Below are positions 48,595 to 58,092 of a DNA stretch of 64,000 nt, in pieces. Position 1 is the stretch's first letter; every line of letters starts with the position of its first letter. The notes beneath the pieces were generated by a model. The model was not told where the DNA came from and made no database searches. It saw only the letters and a program-made list of their open reading frames with translations. Source of the stretch: Lactococcus sp. S-13 (GTDB lineage: Bacteria; Bacillota; Bacilli; Lactobacillales; Streptococcaceae); assembly GCF_004210295.1 (NCBI RefSeq), contig NZ_SDAK01000001.1:744001-808000 (forward strand), in the 5' to 3' direction. Position numbers and translations under genes: made by a program.

Positions 48595-51048
48595 TCAAAT
48601 AATTTGTGTGATTTTAATTTTTTTATTAGAAGTTCCAATAGAGATTTGATCGCCAGCCTTGATTTCACCAGCGAGCAATTGTTCACTCAAGAGGTCTTCA
48701 ACCTCTCTTTGTAAAGCTTTACGCAAGGGTCTTGCGCCATATTCTGCATCGAATCCAACCTCAGCAATAAGTTTTGTCGCTGCTGAAGTAAGTTTAATCT
48801 GAATATTTTGTTCTGCTAAACGTTTGATGAGAGATTTACTCATAATTTTCACAATTTGCTCAATTTCTTGCGCGTCTAATGAGTGGAAAACAATTGTTTC
48901 GTCAATCCGATTGAGGAACTCGGGACGATAATGGCGTTTAAGTTCTTCCAGGATTCTTGATTTCATAGCTGCATAGTCCGCCGTGATATCTTTCGCGCCA
49001 AAACCAACAGTTTTATCATCCCGAAGTGCTGTTGCACCAAGGTTTGAAGTCATAATGATAATAGTATTTCTAAAGTCAACTTTGCGTCCTTTAGTATCCG
49101 TCACAAAACCATCATCAAGAATTTGTAACATAATATTAAAGACATCGGGGTGAGCTTTTTCGACTTCATCAAGAAGAACTACTGAGTAGGGTTTGTTACG
49201 AACGCGCTCGGTTAACTGTCCTCCTTCATCGTAACCGACATATCCTGGAGGTGCTCCAATCAAACGTGAAGTGGAATGTTTTTCCATAAATTCACTCATA
49301 TCGACCCGAATCATATTATCTTCGCTACCAAAAACACTATCGGCAAGTGCTTTTGCAAGTTCAGTTTTACCTACTCCGGTAGGGCCTAAAAACATAAATG
49401 AACCCATTGGACGACGGTTATCAGAAACACCTGAACGAGCTCGTCGAATTGCTCTTGATACTGCTGAAATTGCTTCTTCTTGCCCGACGACACGTTTGTG
49501 CAATTCTTTTTCCAAATTGATCAAACGATCACTTTCTGATTTAGTCATTTGGGTAATTGGAATACCTGTCAATGTGGAAGCAACAGCAATGACGGCTTGA
49601 TCGGTCACTTCTTGTGCTTTATCTGAGCGAACGGAAAATTTAGCAAGTTTATCGGCCAGTTTCTTGGCTACTTTTTCTTTTTCTCGCGATTTTTTGATGT
49701 CCAATTGAACGACAGCATCGGATAAGTCCTTTTGGGCCTTTTCCAATTCTTCTTCGAGTTCGATGCGTTTTGTTTCTTGATTTTTCACTGAAATTTTGAC
49801 AGAAGCTGCTGCCTCATCTAATAAATCAATTGCTTTATCTGGTAGACGACGGCTGGTCATGTAGCGAATGCTTAACGTCACTGCACTTTTGATTGCTTCA
49901 TCAGTAAAGAGAACGTGGTGATAGTCTTCAAATTTTTCACGTAATCCTTGCAAGATAGCAATCGCTTCGTCTGCACTTGGTTCATCCACATTGATTCTTG
50001 CCAAGCGACGTTCTAAAGCTTCGTCTTTTTCAATATATTTTTGATATTCGTGATAGGTTGTCGCACCGACCATTTGGAAATCACCACGCGCAAGAGCGGG
50101 TTTTAAAATATTTGCTGCGTCATTGACAGAATCCATTCCGCCACCAGCACCAATGATGGTATGAAGTTCGTCAATAAAGATAATCACGTTGGGATCGCTG
50201 CTCACTTCTTCAACAATCGCTGTCAAACGATCTTCAAATTCACCACGGAATTTGGTTCCTGCGACAACTGTGGCCATATTGAGTGCCATGATTCGACTAT
50301 TCATCAAACCGATTGGAACTTGACCTTTAACTATTCTTTGAGCGAAGCCTTCAATAATTGCTGATTTCCCAACTCCCGGTTCACCAACCAAAACAGGATT
50401 ATTTTTAGTTCGGCGACTGAGAATGTGAATCAAACGATCAACCTCAGCTTCACGTCCAATCATTGGATCAAGCTTTCCTGCTCGGGCTGCTTCGGTCAAA
50501 TCTGACGAAACTGAATCCAAAGTTGGTGTCGTACTTGTCGCTGATACTCGCTTGGAGAGATTACGCTTGGACATTGGTGTGACTGCCTTTTTCGTTTCAG
50601 GTGTCTTCAGACCAGTGCGTTTTTCAAGCTCTTTGCGCAGAGAAACAATATTGATTTTTTGTAATTTCAATAATTGTAGGGCAAAGCCATCTTCGATTTG
50701 AAGCAATGCATATAATAAATGCTCTGTTCCCAAAATTTTTGCTTCGTTGTGGAGGGCTAAAACTCTTGCTAATTCAAGAACTTCTTTGGCTCTTGGTGAG
50801 AATTCCAAATCTTTGCGTGCAGTGCTGACATGACTGGATAAGTCTTCCAAATCAATCAATAAATCTGCTGAATCAACATTTGCTCCAGCAAGCAAGCTGT
50901 AAGCAATTGAGCCTGAAACGGTGGTCATTGCTGCTAAAAGATGGGCGCTCTCAATAGCACCATATTGGTACTGATAAGCGTATTCTGTTGCTTTTTCTAA
51001 AATTCGTTCTATGGTTGAGGTATAATTTAATTTTTCAAATTTCATCAT
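48595..51048 (-). CDS. clpC: ATP-dependent Clp protease ATP-binding subunit ClpC
   Basis: An ~817-residue Hsp100 unfoldase. Clp_N repeats (residues ~10-145), AAA module 1 with GEPGVGKSA and IFIDELHTIIGAG, a middle coiled-coil domain, and AAA module 2 with GPTGVGKTE and VVLLDEVEKAHPD are all visible. It feeds substrates to ClpP. The start overlaps the ctsR stop: GTG at 51049-51051 and ATGs at 51046-51048 and 51043-51045 are possible; I use the first ATG. It is cotranscribed with its repressor ctsR. The mcsA/mcsB genes that sit between them in Bacillus are absent. Confidence 0.96.
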   Translation of the reverse strand: MMKFEKLNYTSTIERILEKATEYAYQYQYGAIESAHLLAAMTTVSGSIAYSLLAGANVDSADLLIDLEDLSSHVSTARKDLEFSPRAKEVLELARVLALHNEAKILGTEHLLYALLQIEDGFALQLLKLQKINIVSLRKELEKRTGLKTPETKKAVTPMSKRNLSKRVSATSTTPTLDSVSSDLTEAARAGKLDPMIGREAEVDRLIHILSRRTKNNPVLVGEPGVGKSAIIEGFAQRIVKGQVPIGLMNSRIMALNMATVVAGTKFRGEFEDRLTAIVEEVSSDPNVIIFIDELHTIIGAGGGMDSVNDAANILKPALARGDFQMVGATTYHEYQKYIEKDEALERRLARINVDEPSADEAIAILQGLREKFEDYHHVLFTDEAIKSAVTLSIRYMTSRRLPDKAIDLLDEAAASVKISVKNQETKRIELEEELEKAQKDLSDAVVQLDIKKSREKEKVAKKLADKLAKFSVRSDKAQEVTDQAVIAVASTLTGIPITQMTKSESDRLINLEKELHKRVVGQEEAISAVSRAIRRARSGVSDNRRPMGSFMFLGPTGVGKTELAKALADSVFGSEDNMIRVDMSEFMEKHSTSRLIGAPPGYVGYDEGGQLTERVRNKPYSVVLLDEVEKAHPDVFNIMLQILDDGFVTDTKGRKVDFRNTIIIMTSNLGATALRDDKTVGFGAKDITADYAAMKSRILEELKRHYRPEFLNRIDETIVFHSLDAQEIEQIVKIMSKSLIKRLAEQNIQIKLTSAATKLIAEVGFDAEYGARPLRKALQREVEDLLSEQLLAGEIKAGDQISIGTSNKKIKITQII

Positions 51049-51493
51049 CACGATCCAATCTGTTTAAGATACTTTTCATCATTGTAGCACGTGTAAAGGG
51101 GCTAATAATTCCGTCAGTAATCACTAACAAAAGTAAATTTCCTTCACGTTCCGTCAGTACTTTCTCGTCAAAAAGAAGCTGAATGATGTCATGAGCCGCC
51201 TTGCTTGAGAGATTGGCTGGAATTTTTTGATACAAAGCGGTCAGAAATTCATGGCGCGCTGAATATTGATACTTCACAATCTTAATATATCCGCCACCGC
51301 CACGCTTAGATTCAACGTCAAAACCTTTTGATGCTGTAAACCTTGTCTTAATCACATAATTGATTTGGCTAGGCACTACATCAAATTGATTTGCCAAATC
51401 TGCCCGTTTGATTTCGATTTCTTGTGCTTCTTCCAACAACTGTCTCAGGTAAGCCTCAATAATATCAGATGTATTTTTTTGAGCTGGCATCAT
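51035..51493 (-). CDS. ctsR: Transcriptional repressor of class III heat-shock genes
   Basis: A 152-residue winged-helix repressor. The N-terminal DNA-binding domain contains NTSDIIEAYLRQLL and the beta-wing RGGGGYIKI, whose glycines act as an intrinsic heat sensor. The C-terminal part carries LFDEKVLTEREGNLLLLV. It represses its own operon and clpP through CtsR boxes, both present in this window. Two CGTCAG cores (51112, 51152) fall in conserved C-terminal codons and may be coincidental. Confidence 0.96.
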   Translation of the reverse strand: MMPAQKNTSDIIEAYLRQLLEEAQEIEIKRADLANQFDVVPSQINYVIKTRFTASKGFDVESKRGGGGYIKIVKYQYSARHEFLTALYQKIPANLSSKAAHDIIQLLFDEKVLTEREGNLLLLVITDGIISPFTRATMMKSILNRLDRDDEI

Positions 51494-51520
51494 TTCATCC
51501 TTTCTTTTCTAAAAATATAC

Positions 51521-51543
51521 TTTGACTATTACTGACTATTATA
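51521..51543 (-). promoter_or_regulatory. CtsR operator and -10 box of ctsR-clpC
   Basis: On the minus strand AGTCAGTAATAGTCAAA (51521-51537) matches the CtsR heptad repeat at all but two positions. The -10 TATAAT lies directly upstream at 51538-51543, so bound CtsR would cover the start point (autoregulation). Confidence 0.85.
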
Positions 51544-51585
51544 CCCGAAAATGTCTTTTTTTACCAAAGATAGTACTTTTGATGC

Positions 51586-51635
51586 AGAGAATTTACTGAC
51601 GTATTTTTTCGTCAGTAAAATAAAAAAACCGTCAG
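51586..51635. repeat. CTGACG hairpin and extra copy in the ctsR-greA gap
   Basis: AGAGAATTTACTGACG (51586-51601) faces CGTCAGTAAA (51610-51619), giving a perfect 10-bp stem TTTACTGACG with an 8-base loop. A third core is at 51630-51635. The structure sits where the greA terminator is expected. Confidence 0.88.
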
Positions 51636-51661
51636 TAACGGCTTCTTTATTCTTTTTCAAA

Positions 51662-52132
51662 TTAGTCAACTTTGACAATTTTAATCGTCATTTCACCGAC
51701 AGGCAAAGGAACTTTTACAGTATCGCCAACTTTTTTACCAATCAAAACACGAGCAATTGGTGATTCGTTAGAAATTTTACCTGTGAATGGATCCGCTTCA
51801 GCCGTACCAACGATTTGATAAGATTCTTCGCTCGTTTCACCTTCTTCAATGAAAGTCACTTTTTTACCGAGCGCAACTTCGTCTTTGGCGATTTTTGCGT
51901 TATCCACGATTTCAGCGTAGCGAATCATCGTTTCAACTGTTGAAATACGGCCTTCAATGAAAGCTTGTTCATCTTTAGCTGCTTCGTATTCTGAGTTTTC
52001 AGAAAGGTCACCGTAGCTACGTGCGACTTTGATGCGGTCAATAACTTCTGGACGTTTTACGAGTTTGAGGTTTTCAAGTTCGCCTTTTAATTTATCAAGA
52101 CCTTCTTTGGTCATTGGGAATGTTTTTTCCAT
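51662..52132 (-). CDS. greA: Transcription elongation factor GreA
   Basis: A 156-residue cleavage factor that rescues backtracked RNA polymerase. The N-terminal coiled coil ([36 protein letters not shown] with the acidic tip) and the C-terminal globular domain ([19 protein letters not shown]) are intact. It follows mltG in the same direction, 54 bases apart, a common arrangement in streptococci and lactococci. Confidence 0.98.
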   Translation of the reverse strand: MEKTFPMTKEGLDKLKGELENLKLVKRPEVIDRIKVARSYGDLSENSEYEAAKDEQAFIEGRISTVETMIRYAEIVDNAKIAKDEVALGKKVTFIEEGETSEESYQIVGTAEADPFTGKISNESPIARVLIGKKVGDTVKVPLPVGEMTIKIVKVD

Positions 52133-52185
52133 TTTATTTATCCTTTTTTTTAAACTTTTTTATGTAATAAAATCAATCTAAATTT

Positions 52186-53988
52186 CTATTTATTAATCTT
52201 ATCATTAACATACTTTTGAACGTTGGCATTTTGCTCATCCAGAGTTTGGGCAAAATAAACTTTTCCTGTTGTCACATCGGCAACAAAGTAAAGATAATCA
52301 TTATCCGTTGGCTTGAGCACTGCTTCAATCGACGACAGACTCGGGCTATCAATCGGTCCAGGACCAAATCCTGTATTCAAATAAAGATTGTAAGGTGAAT
52401 CAAGATTGGTATCAATTGTTGCATCTTGTTCCAGCGTTGTTTTTTCACCAAGTTGACCTTGGGCATATAAAACAGCTGAATTCGATCCCAAATCCATTCC
52501 TGCATTCATACGATTGAAGAAGGTTCCAGATACATTACGACGATCGTCATCATTATTGGCTTCTTTTTCAACTAATGCAGCCAGACTCAATACTTCATTT
52601 ACAGAAAGATTTTTAGAAGCTATTGTATCATAGTAAGGTGTTAATTGGGCATTCATTGCTGCAATCATATTCTCAATGACGCTCTCAACCGTTGATGATT
52701 TGGTGTAATCATACGTCGCTGGGAAAAGATAGCCTTCTAACTGGTATTTTACGCCAGATTCTTTTGTGGGTAAGCTCGCAAAGAGGTTAGGATAAGCAGC
52801 AGCCATTTTGGCAATGAAAGCTGGGTCTTGTACCGTTTTCATAAATTCTGCCGTTGTAAATGGTGTTTTTGCTTTTTTCTCTTGGCTGTTGATTGTTATG
52901 GCTTTAGAAATTTGCTCCAAAGTATAACCTTCTGGAATCAAAATTTTACCTAATGTCGGAGCAACTGGTTTTTCTGTTCCCCCTTTTTCCAATTTTGAGG
53001 CAATCGTTGACAAGCTCATATTGGGGGCAAGGTTATAATAGCCGCTCTTGAATTCTGTGTAATTTTTAAATTTTGTATAGTACTGGAAAATCATTCCATT
53101 TTTGATGATTCCATCGCGCTGTAAGATTTCACCAATCTGCTTGCTACTGGAGCCTGCTGGAATATCAATGGCTTTCATCGTTTGATTATTTTTATCTAAG
53201 GGTTCAACGCCTGATTTCACGTAGTTATAGCCATACCAGCCTGTACCACCGATAACCAAAATCAAAAGCACGACAATAACAGCGATAATTTTACCAGCTG
53301 TGACGCGTTTTTTCTTCTTATCTTTTGGATTTTTCTTTCCCTTGGTGGTCATATTTACTGTTCGAGGCGAACGAGTACTTTTTGACGAAGTTTGACGGCG
53401 TGAATTTTCTTTCACTGCGTCGACTTCTGGAAAAGAATCATTTTCGGCCGTTTCAAAAGCAGCTTGAGCTGAGCTGAGGCTTTCTTTTTGAAGCGAATTT
53501 TCTCTAGAAATTTCAGCTGCACTGTCAGTCTTAGTTTCACCCACACGGCTGTTTTCTTCGGCTTGGCGACGAAGGGTTTCAATTTGCTTGCGGGCTTGTG
53601 TTCTAGAATAATGAACGCCTGCTTGCGCCTTCATGGCTTCTAAAGTCATAGCTTCTAGTTTCTTTTGCAAGGAACCTTCAGAAGTTGTACTTTCTCTAAC
53701 TCCTGAATTTGGGCTGATTTCGTCTTCCTCATCTTTGGGAAAATCAAAAACAGGGAGTTCAAAGGGTTCAAGCTCTACTTTTCGTGGTTCAACTTTACGT
53801 GATTCCACCTTGGGCGTTTCTGCACTTCGTCTATATTCTATAGAAGGAGCTGATTTTTCATCTTGTTGGCGACTATCAAGTGCTGGAAACTTGGTTTCTA
53901 GTTTTTTTGCCGATTCTTCTTCGAGTTGTCGTAAGATTTTTTCTTTAAAACTTTCACGGGAAAATTCGGTAGTATTTTTATCAACCAA
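52186..53988 (-). CDS. mltG: Endolytic murein transglycosylase MltG with long cytosolic N-terminus
   Basis: A 600-residue membrane enzyme that cuts nascent glycan strands and sets their length. Residues ~1-225 form a charged, low-complexity cytosolic region rich in Glu, Lys, Ser and Arg. One membrane segment (IIAVIVVLLILVIGGTGWYGY, ~232-253) follows. The extracellular LysM-like and YceG catalytic domain ends with the active Glu in LAALVEKEANNDDDR and the signature DSPYNLYLNTGFGPGPI. The long cytosolic part is typical of lactic streptococci and lactococci and probably links to division or elongation proteins and phosphorylation. Confidence 0.95.
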   Translation of the reverse strand: MVDKNTTEFSRESFKEKILRQLEEESAKKLETKFPALDSRQQDEKSAPSIEYRRSAETPKVESRKVEPRKVELEPFELPVFDFPKDEEDEISPNSGVRESTTSEGSLQKKLEAMTLEAMKAQAGVHYSRTQARKQIETLRRQAEENSRVGETKTDSAAEISRENSLQKESLSSAQAAFETAENDSFPEVDAVKENSRRQTSSKSTRSPRTVNMTTKGKKNPKDKKKKRVTAGKIIAVIVVLLILVIGGTGWYGYNYVKSGVEPLDKNNQTMKAIDIPAGSSSKQIGEILQRDGIIKNGMIFQYYTKFKNYTEFKSGYYNLAPNMSLSTIASKLEKGGTEKPVAPTLGKILIPEGYTLEQISKAITINSQEKKAKTPFTTAEFMKTVQDPAFIAKMAAAYPNLFASLPTKESGVKYQLEGYLFPATYDYTKSSTVESVIENMIAAMNAQLTPYYDTIASKNLSVNEVLSLAALVEKEANNDDDRRNVSGTFFNRMNAGMDLGSNSAVLYAQGQLGEKTTLEQDATIDTNLDSPYNLYLNTGFGPGPIDSPSLSSIEAVLKPTDNDYLYFVADVTTGKVYFAQTLDEQNANVQKYVNDKINK

Positions 53989-54094
53989 ATCTATTTCTCC
54001 TTATGATGATTGAACTTTCGTTCAATGATTAAATAATTGCTTTTTCTCATTGTAACCGTTAAGAGGATCTTTTACAAATGATACGCAAATATTC

Positions 54095-54126
54095 ATAAAA
54101 GTGAGGCCCTTTGCCTCACTTTTATG
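54095..54126 (-). terminator. Terminator of rpoE
   Basis: AAAAGTGAGGC and GCCTCACTTTT (11 bp) around a 5-base loop, with A/T runs on both sides. Confidence 0.93.
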
Positions 54127-54130
54127 CAGT

Positions 54131-54691
54131 TTAGTCTTCATCAGTGTCGTCTGAATCATCGTCATCGTCTTCAACGTCGATTTCGACATCTTCATCTACA
54201 TTGTCAAGTTCAACCTCAGCAAGTTCAGCATCGTAAGCAGCAACGTCATCTTTGTCTTCATCTTCCGCTTGGGCGTCATAAGTCATGTCGTCTTCTGTTG
54301 TTTTTGAGCTTTCTTCATCTTCTGGGTCGATCTCGTCTTCAATACCAAAAACGTTAACTTTGCTGCGTTTTTTAGCTGGTTTTTCTTCTTCATCATCTTC
54401 GATTTCGTCAAGGGCAATGACTTCTTCGTCGATTTCATCGATGGCGTACCATGAGCGAAGCGCCCAAACGTTATTTCCTAAAGGAATAAAGCTTCCGTCA
54501 GTATTGATTTCAGTATAAAAACGGGAAATATTAGCTTTGATTTCATCGTCTGATTTTTCCAAGTAAGTTTGAATTGCTTTGATGATGTCAGAAAAAGGCA
54601 TTTCTTTGCCGTTTTGTTCCAACAAAGCGTGGGCAACTTCAATCATTGAAAGTTCTGAGATTTTTTGTCCTTCTAAGGCTGTAATTTTCAA
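54131..54691 (-). CDS. rpoE: RNA polymerase delta subunit
   Basis: A 186-residue Gram-positive specific subunit. The N-terminal winged-helix-like domain ([38 protein letters not shown]) contacts RNA polymerase. The C-terminal ~80 residues are almost entirely Asp and Glu with few other residues, mimicking nucleic acid and displacing RNA. It raises promoter selectivity and recycling. Monocistronic with a strong terminator. Confidence 0.95.
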   Translation of the reverse strand: MKITALEGQKISELSMIEVAHALLEQNGKEMPFSDIIKAIQTYLEKSDDEIKANISRFYTEINTDGSFIPLGNNVWALRSWYAIDEIDEEVIALDEIEDDEEEKPAKKRSKVNVFGIEDEIDPEDEESSKTTEDDMTYDAQAEDEDKDDVAAYDAELAEVELDNVDEDVEIDVEDDDDDSDDTDED

Positions 54692-54894
54692 GTTTTTACT
54701 CTCTTTTCATCTAGGGTGTGAGTGTGCTTGTAATGAAAGCGAACTCAGTGCTGATTTTTCTTTTTATAGTTTATATCAAATTTGGCTTGCTGTCAATATT
54801 TTACTGTATTTAAAGCCAAAAAATTCTGTCATTTGGACTGATTTTTAAAATCAGGGCGTTTTGACAGAAATAGGAACTTGCTGTTCAAAAAAAA

Positions 54895-55407
54895 TTAGTA
54901 GTGCATTAAGACTTTATAGTCATAATTTCCAATTTTTTCACGTCCTTTGAGGTCGTCAAGTTCGATAAGGAAAGCACATCCAACAACGATTCCGCCCATT
55001 TTTTCAACGAGTTCAATGGTTGCTGCAATTGTTCCACCTGTGGCAAGCAAGTCATCAACAATCAAGACACGTTGACCGGGTTTGATGCTGTCAGAGTGCA
55101 TGGTAAGTGTATCTGTACCATATTCTTTTTCATAAGTTGCTTCGATGACTTCACGAGGAAGTTTGCCTGGTTTGCGGACGGGTGCAAATCCAACACCGAG
55201 CGCAAAAGCAACGGGACAACCAATGATAAATCCGCGGGCTTCAGGGCCGACAACCATGTCAATCTCTTTATCTCTGGCATATTGGACAATTTCTGTGGCT
55301 GCGTAATTATAGGCATTTCCGTCAGCCATCAAGGGACTGATATCACGAAAAACAACGCCTTCTTTTGGATAATTTTCAATTGTAGCGATATAATCTTTTA
55401 ATTCCAT
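54895..55407 (-). CDS. apt: Adenine phosphoribosyltransferase
   Basis: A 170-residue purine salvage enzyme making AMP from adenine and PRPP. The PRPP loop [13 protein letters not shown] and the N-terminal [17 protein letters not shown] are intact; length is normal. It lies downstream of recJ in the same direction, as in other lactic acid bacteria, but the gap between them holds five CTGACG repeat cores. Confidence 0.97.
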   Translation of the reverse strand: MELKDYIATIENYPKEGVVFRDISPLMADGNAYNYAATEIVQYARDKEIDMVVGPEARGFIIGCPVAFALGVGFAPVRKPGKLPREVIEATYEKEYGTDTLTMHSDSIKPGQRVLIVDDLLATGGTIAATIELVEKMGGIVVGCAFLIELDDLKGREKIGNYDYKVLMHY

Positions 55408-55417
55408 GTTTTTTTTA

Positions 55418-55520
55418 CTGACGAAAAAGCGTCAGCGCTCCTTTTTTTCTATAAGTTTACTTTCGTCAGCATTTTCTCTGAGAGAATTTACTGACGGATT
55501 TCTTTTTTCAAATGCGTCAG
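55418..55520. repeat. Cluster of five CTGACG repeat cores, recJ-apt gap
   Basis: Cores start at 55418 (CTGACG), 55430 (CGTCAG), 55464 (full CGTCAGCATTTTCTCT, 55464-55479), AGAGAATTTACTGACG (55481-55496) and 55515 (CGTCAG). The first two face each other over a 6-base loop; the third and fourth are full copies placed back to back. Confidence 0.9.
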
Positions 55521-55541
55521 TATTTTGGTCGCGAAGTAAGC

Positions 55542-57770
55542 TTATTTTTCGATTAGTTTTTGATAAATTTCTTGGACGGGAGCTAAAGCAAATAATTCTT
55601 GTAGCTTCACAATCTCTTGTAATTCTTGATAAATGGTACTTTCGGAAATTTCATGTTTTTCTGCCGTTTTGTTGACGGTCATTAACCCATTTTCAATGGT
55701 AACAAATTGAAGTTCTTCAAAGATCTTTATCATCTTGACAAGCAAAAGTTGAGGAATTTTCAAATAATCACAAAGCGCACCCAGTTTATAACGAATGTCA
55801 AACTCTGGAAATTGATAAATGGCCTTGTATAATTTGGCGAATTGTTCGCGTGTTCCACCACCAGTCAGATAGTAGCTGTTTGCAATTTGATTTTTGAAAT
55901 AAATCATCTTCAAATCTGTGGCAAGCGCCTGCTGAACTGCTGTTTTTAGAGCGGTCAGACCAGCTAAATCTTCTGGTGCTTCTGCAATAACAAGCACATC
56001 TTCCATTATACCATGTTTTAGTTGATTTTGAGCAAAAACAATCGCATCTTTTGGCAAATTTATTTGTCGGCTTCGAAGATCTAATAATTCGATGCCAACA
56101 GCTGCAGCGTCTGCAACCATCAACTGTAAGGTCGTGTTGCCATTCCAACTGTTACTCGAAAGGGTGACGGCCAATTTGGTTTGGGCTTGTTCAAATTCTA
56201 AATCCTCATTGCCATGATGGAAATAAACGGCCTCAACTTGTTGTTTTTCTTGGACAATTTTGAGTTTGAGGTGGCTGTTTTCCTTGCCCATGCTCCGGCT
56301 TTGGAGGACTTGATAATTTTCCACCAAAAAATGAGGTTTAGGATTGCCCATGCCAAAAGGCGCTAATTTTGCTAAAGCATTCAATGTTTCCAAAGAAAGT
56401 TGATCCAAGTCACAGCTTCCTGCAAGTTCGAGCGGACTTTTCCCAGACATATCAATCGCATTTTCTGAAATATAATCCAGCATAGCTTGTTTGAGCGCAG
56501 GGACATTTTCCACAGCTATCGTCATTCCCGCCGCTTGTTTATGCCCGCCAAAGGCCATGAATAAGTCGCGGTGTGGACTAAGTGCTGCAAAAATATCAAA
56601 AGCTGCAATCGAACGGGCCGAGCCACGTAAAATTCCGTCCTCCTCCGCCAGCATAATCACCGGTTTGTGGGTTTTTTCCAACAAACGTCCCGCAACAATC
56701 CCCAGAACGCCTTTGTGCCAGTCCTTGTGATACAAAATTTGCACAGGCTCGTCAGTCAGCATCTCAAGGGCTTGTTCGTAAATGTTTTCAACGATTTCTT
56801 TACGTTCTTTATTTTTTTCGTCAATCATTTTGGCGATATCGTGAGCTTCATCTTCGTCCCAGCCCGTCAATAATTCGATAGCGGGGTTAGGATCATCAAG
56901 GCGCCCAAGCGCATTGAGGCGAGGGGCGATTTGAAAACCGACGGTTTCTTCGGTGACTTTATCAAAATCCACACCCGCATATTTCATCAATTCTTGCAGG
57001 CCGGCACGTTCGGTCTGAGCCAAAATTTTCAAGCCATGGGCGACCAACACTCGATTTTCATCCGTCAAACTCACCATATCAGCAATCGTGCCAATGGCAA
57101 CTAAATCAAGCATTTCACTTGGCACATATTCAAGCAACGCACAGGCCACTTTGAAAGCCACACCAACACCTGCCAAATATTTGAAAGGATAAGCCGCATC
57201 TGGATGTTCAGGGTGGATAATGGCATAAGCCTCAGGCAATTTTTCAGGCATCGCATGGTGATCGGTCACAATAACGTCAACACCTTGCGCCTGCGCCCAA
57301 GCAATGGGTTCAGCTCCCGCGACTCCGTTGTCCACGGTGATAATCAAATCAATCTTTTCATTACTGATAAAATACTGATAAACTTCCAGATTTGGGCCAT
57401 AGCCGTCAGTAAAACGGTTGGGCAAATAAACTTGGCTTTCAGCGCCCAGTTCATCCAAAGCTGTCTTCATCACCGATGCCGCTGTCATCCCGTCAGCATC
57501 ATAATCCCCGTAAATCAGGATATTTTCGCTCCGTTCAATCGCAAGTAAAATGCGTGCCGTGGCTTTTTCCATGTCATGTAATAAAAAAGGATCATGGAGA
57601 TTTTCTAAATTTGGATTCAAAAAAGCCTCTAGCTGTGCAGCATCCAAAATCCCTCTTTGTTGCAGAATTTGGCTGGCTAATTTGTCCAATTTGTATTTTT
57701 TGGTTAATTTGAGGAAATCCTCTGACGGCTCAACTGTTTTGAGCTGCCAATCATATTTTGCTCTTATCAT
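55542..57770 (-). CDS. recJ: Single-stranded-DNA-specific exonuclease RecJ
   Basis: A 742-residue DHH-family nuclease degrading single-stranded DNA 5' to 3' in recombination and mismatch repair. Motifs visible are YGDYDADGMTA, VTVDNGV, VIVTDHHAMPE and a GGHKQAAGM signature. The OB fold and a C-terminal winged-helix-like part follow, giving the longer RecJ of lactococci and streptococci. It lies upstream of apt; repeats sit on both sides of the gene. Confidence 0.95.
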   Translation of the reverse strand: MIRAKYDWQLKTVEPSEDFLKLTKKYKLDKLASQILQQRGILDAAQLEAFLNPNLENLHDPFLLHDMEKATARILLAIERSENILIYGDYDADGMTAASVMKTALDELGAESQVYLPNRFTDGYGPNLEVYQYFISNEKIDLIITVDNGVAGAEPIAWAQAQGVDVIVTDHHAMPEKLPEAYAIIHPEHPDAAYPFKYLAGVGVAFKVACALLEYVPSEMLDLVAIGTIADMVSLTDENRVLVAHGLKILAQTERAGLQELMKYAGVDFDKVTEETVGFQIAPRLNALGRLDDPNPAIELLTGWDEDEAHDIAKMIDEKNKERKEIVENIYEQALEMLTDEPVQILYHKDWHKGVLGIVAGRLLEKTHKPVIMLAEEDGILRGSARSIAAFDIFAALSPHRDLFMAFGGHKQAAGMTIAVENVPALKQAMLDYISENAIDMSGKSPLELAGSCDLDQLSLETLNALAKLAPFGMGNPKPHFLVENYQVLQSRSMGKENSHLKLKIVQEKQQVEAVYFHHGNEDLEFEQAQTKLAVTLSSNSWNGNTTLQLMVADAAAVGIELLDLRSRQINLPKDAIVFAQNQLKHGIMEDVLVIAEAPEDLAGLTALKTAVQQALATDLKMIYFKNQIANSYYLTGGGTREQFAKLYKAIYQFPEFDIRYKLGALCDYLKIPQLLLVKMIKIFEELQFVTIENGLMTVNKTAEKHEISESTIYQELQEIVKLQELFALAPVQEIYQKLIEK

Positions 57771-57877
57771 TTTTTATTCTCATCATTTTTTTCATGCTCA
57801 ACTTCCTTATTTTAGCATAAATCAGTCAAAAGAAAAATCCCTTCATTCAGGATTTTTACTTAATTTATAAAATTTTA

Positions 57878-58057
57878 CTGACGAATTTTTTATGACGCAA
57901 AAGGAGAAAAAACTCCAACAGCTTCCACATTTTTCTGAAAGAAAAAGAGTAAAATTTGGTGTGAAACAATTACGTCAGCATTTTCTCTGACCGTTTTTGT
58001 GTGAAACAATTACGTCAGCATTTTCTCTGGCAATTTTTGTGCAAATAATAGCGTCAG
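57878..58057. repeat. CTGACG repeats with 40-bp tandem unit downstream of a 36-aa ORF
   Basis: One CTGACG core at 57878-57883. A 40-bp unit beginning GTGTGAAACAATTACGTCAG is present at about 57960-57999 and 58000-58039, with a degenerate third copy from 58040 (core 58052-58057). Each complete unit holds CGTCAGCATTTTCTCT (57973-57988, 58013-58028). Apart from these, the 57771-58092 gap shows no gene. Confidence 0.88.
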
Positions 58058-58092
58058 CAGCTGAAATTGTCTTTTATCTTGAATTTTTAAGA

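Noticed and set aside
57960-58057. Possible CRISPR array
   Set aside because: The 40-bp units are contiguous tandem repeats with no unique spacers, and no cas genes are present.
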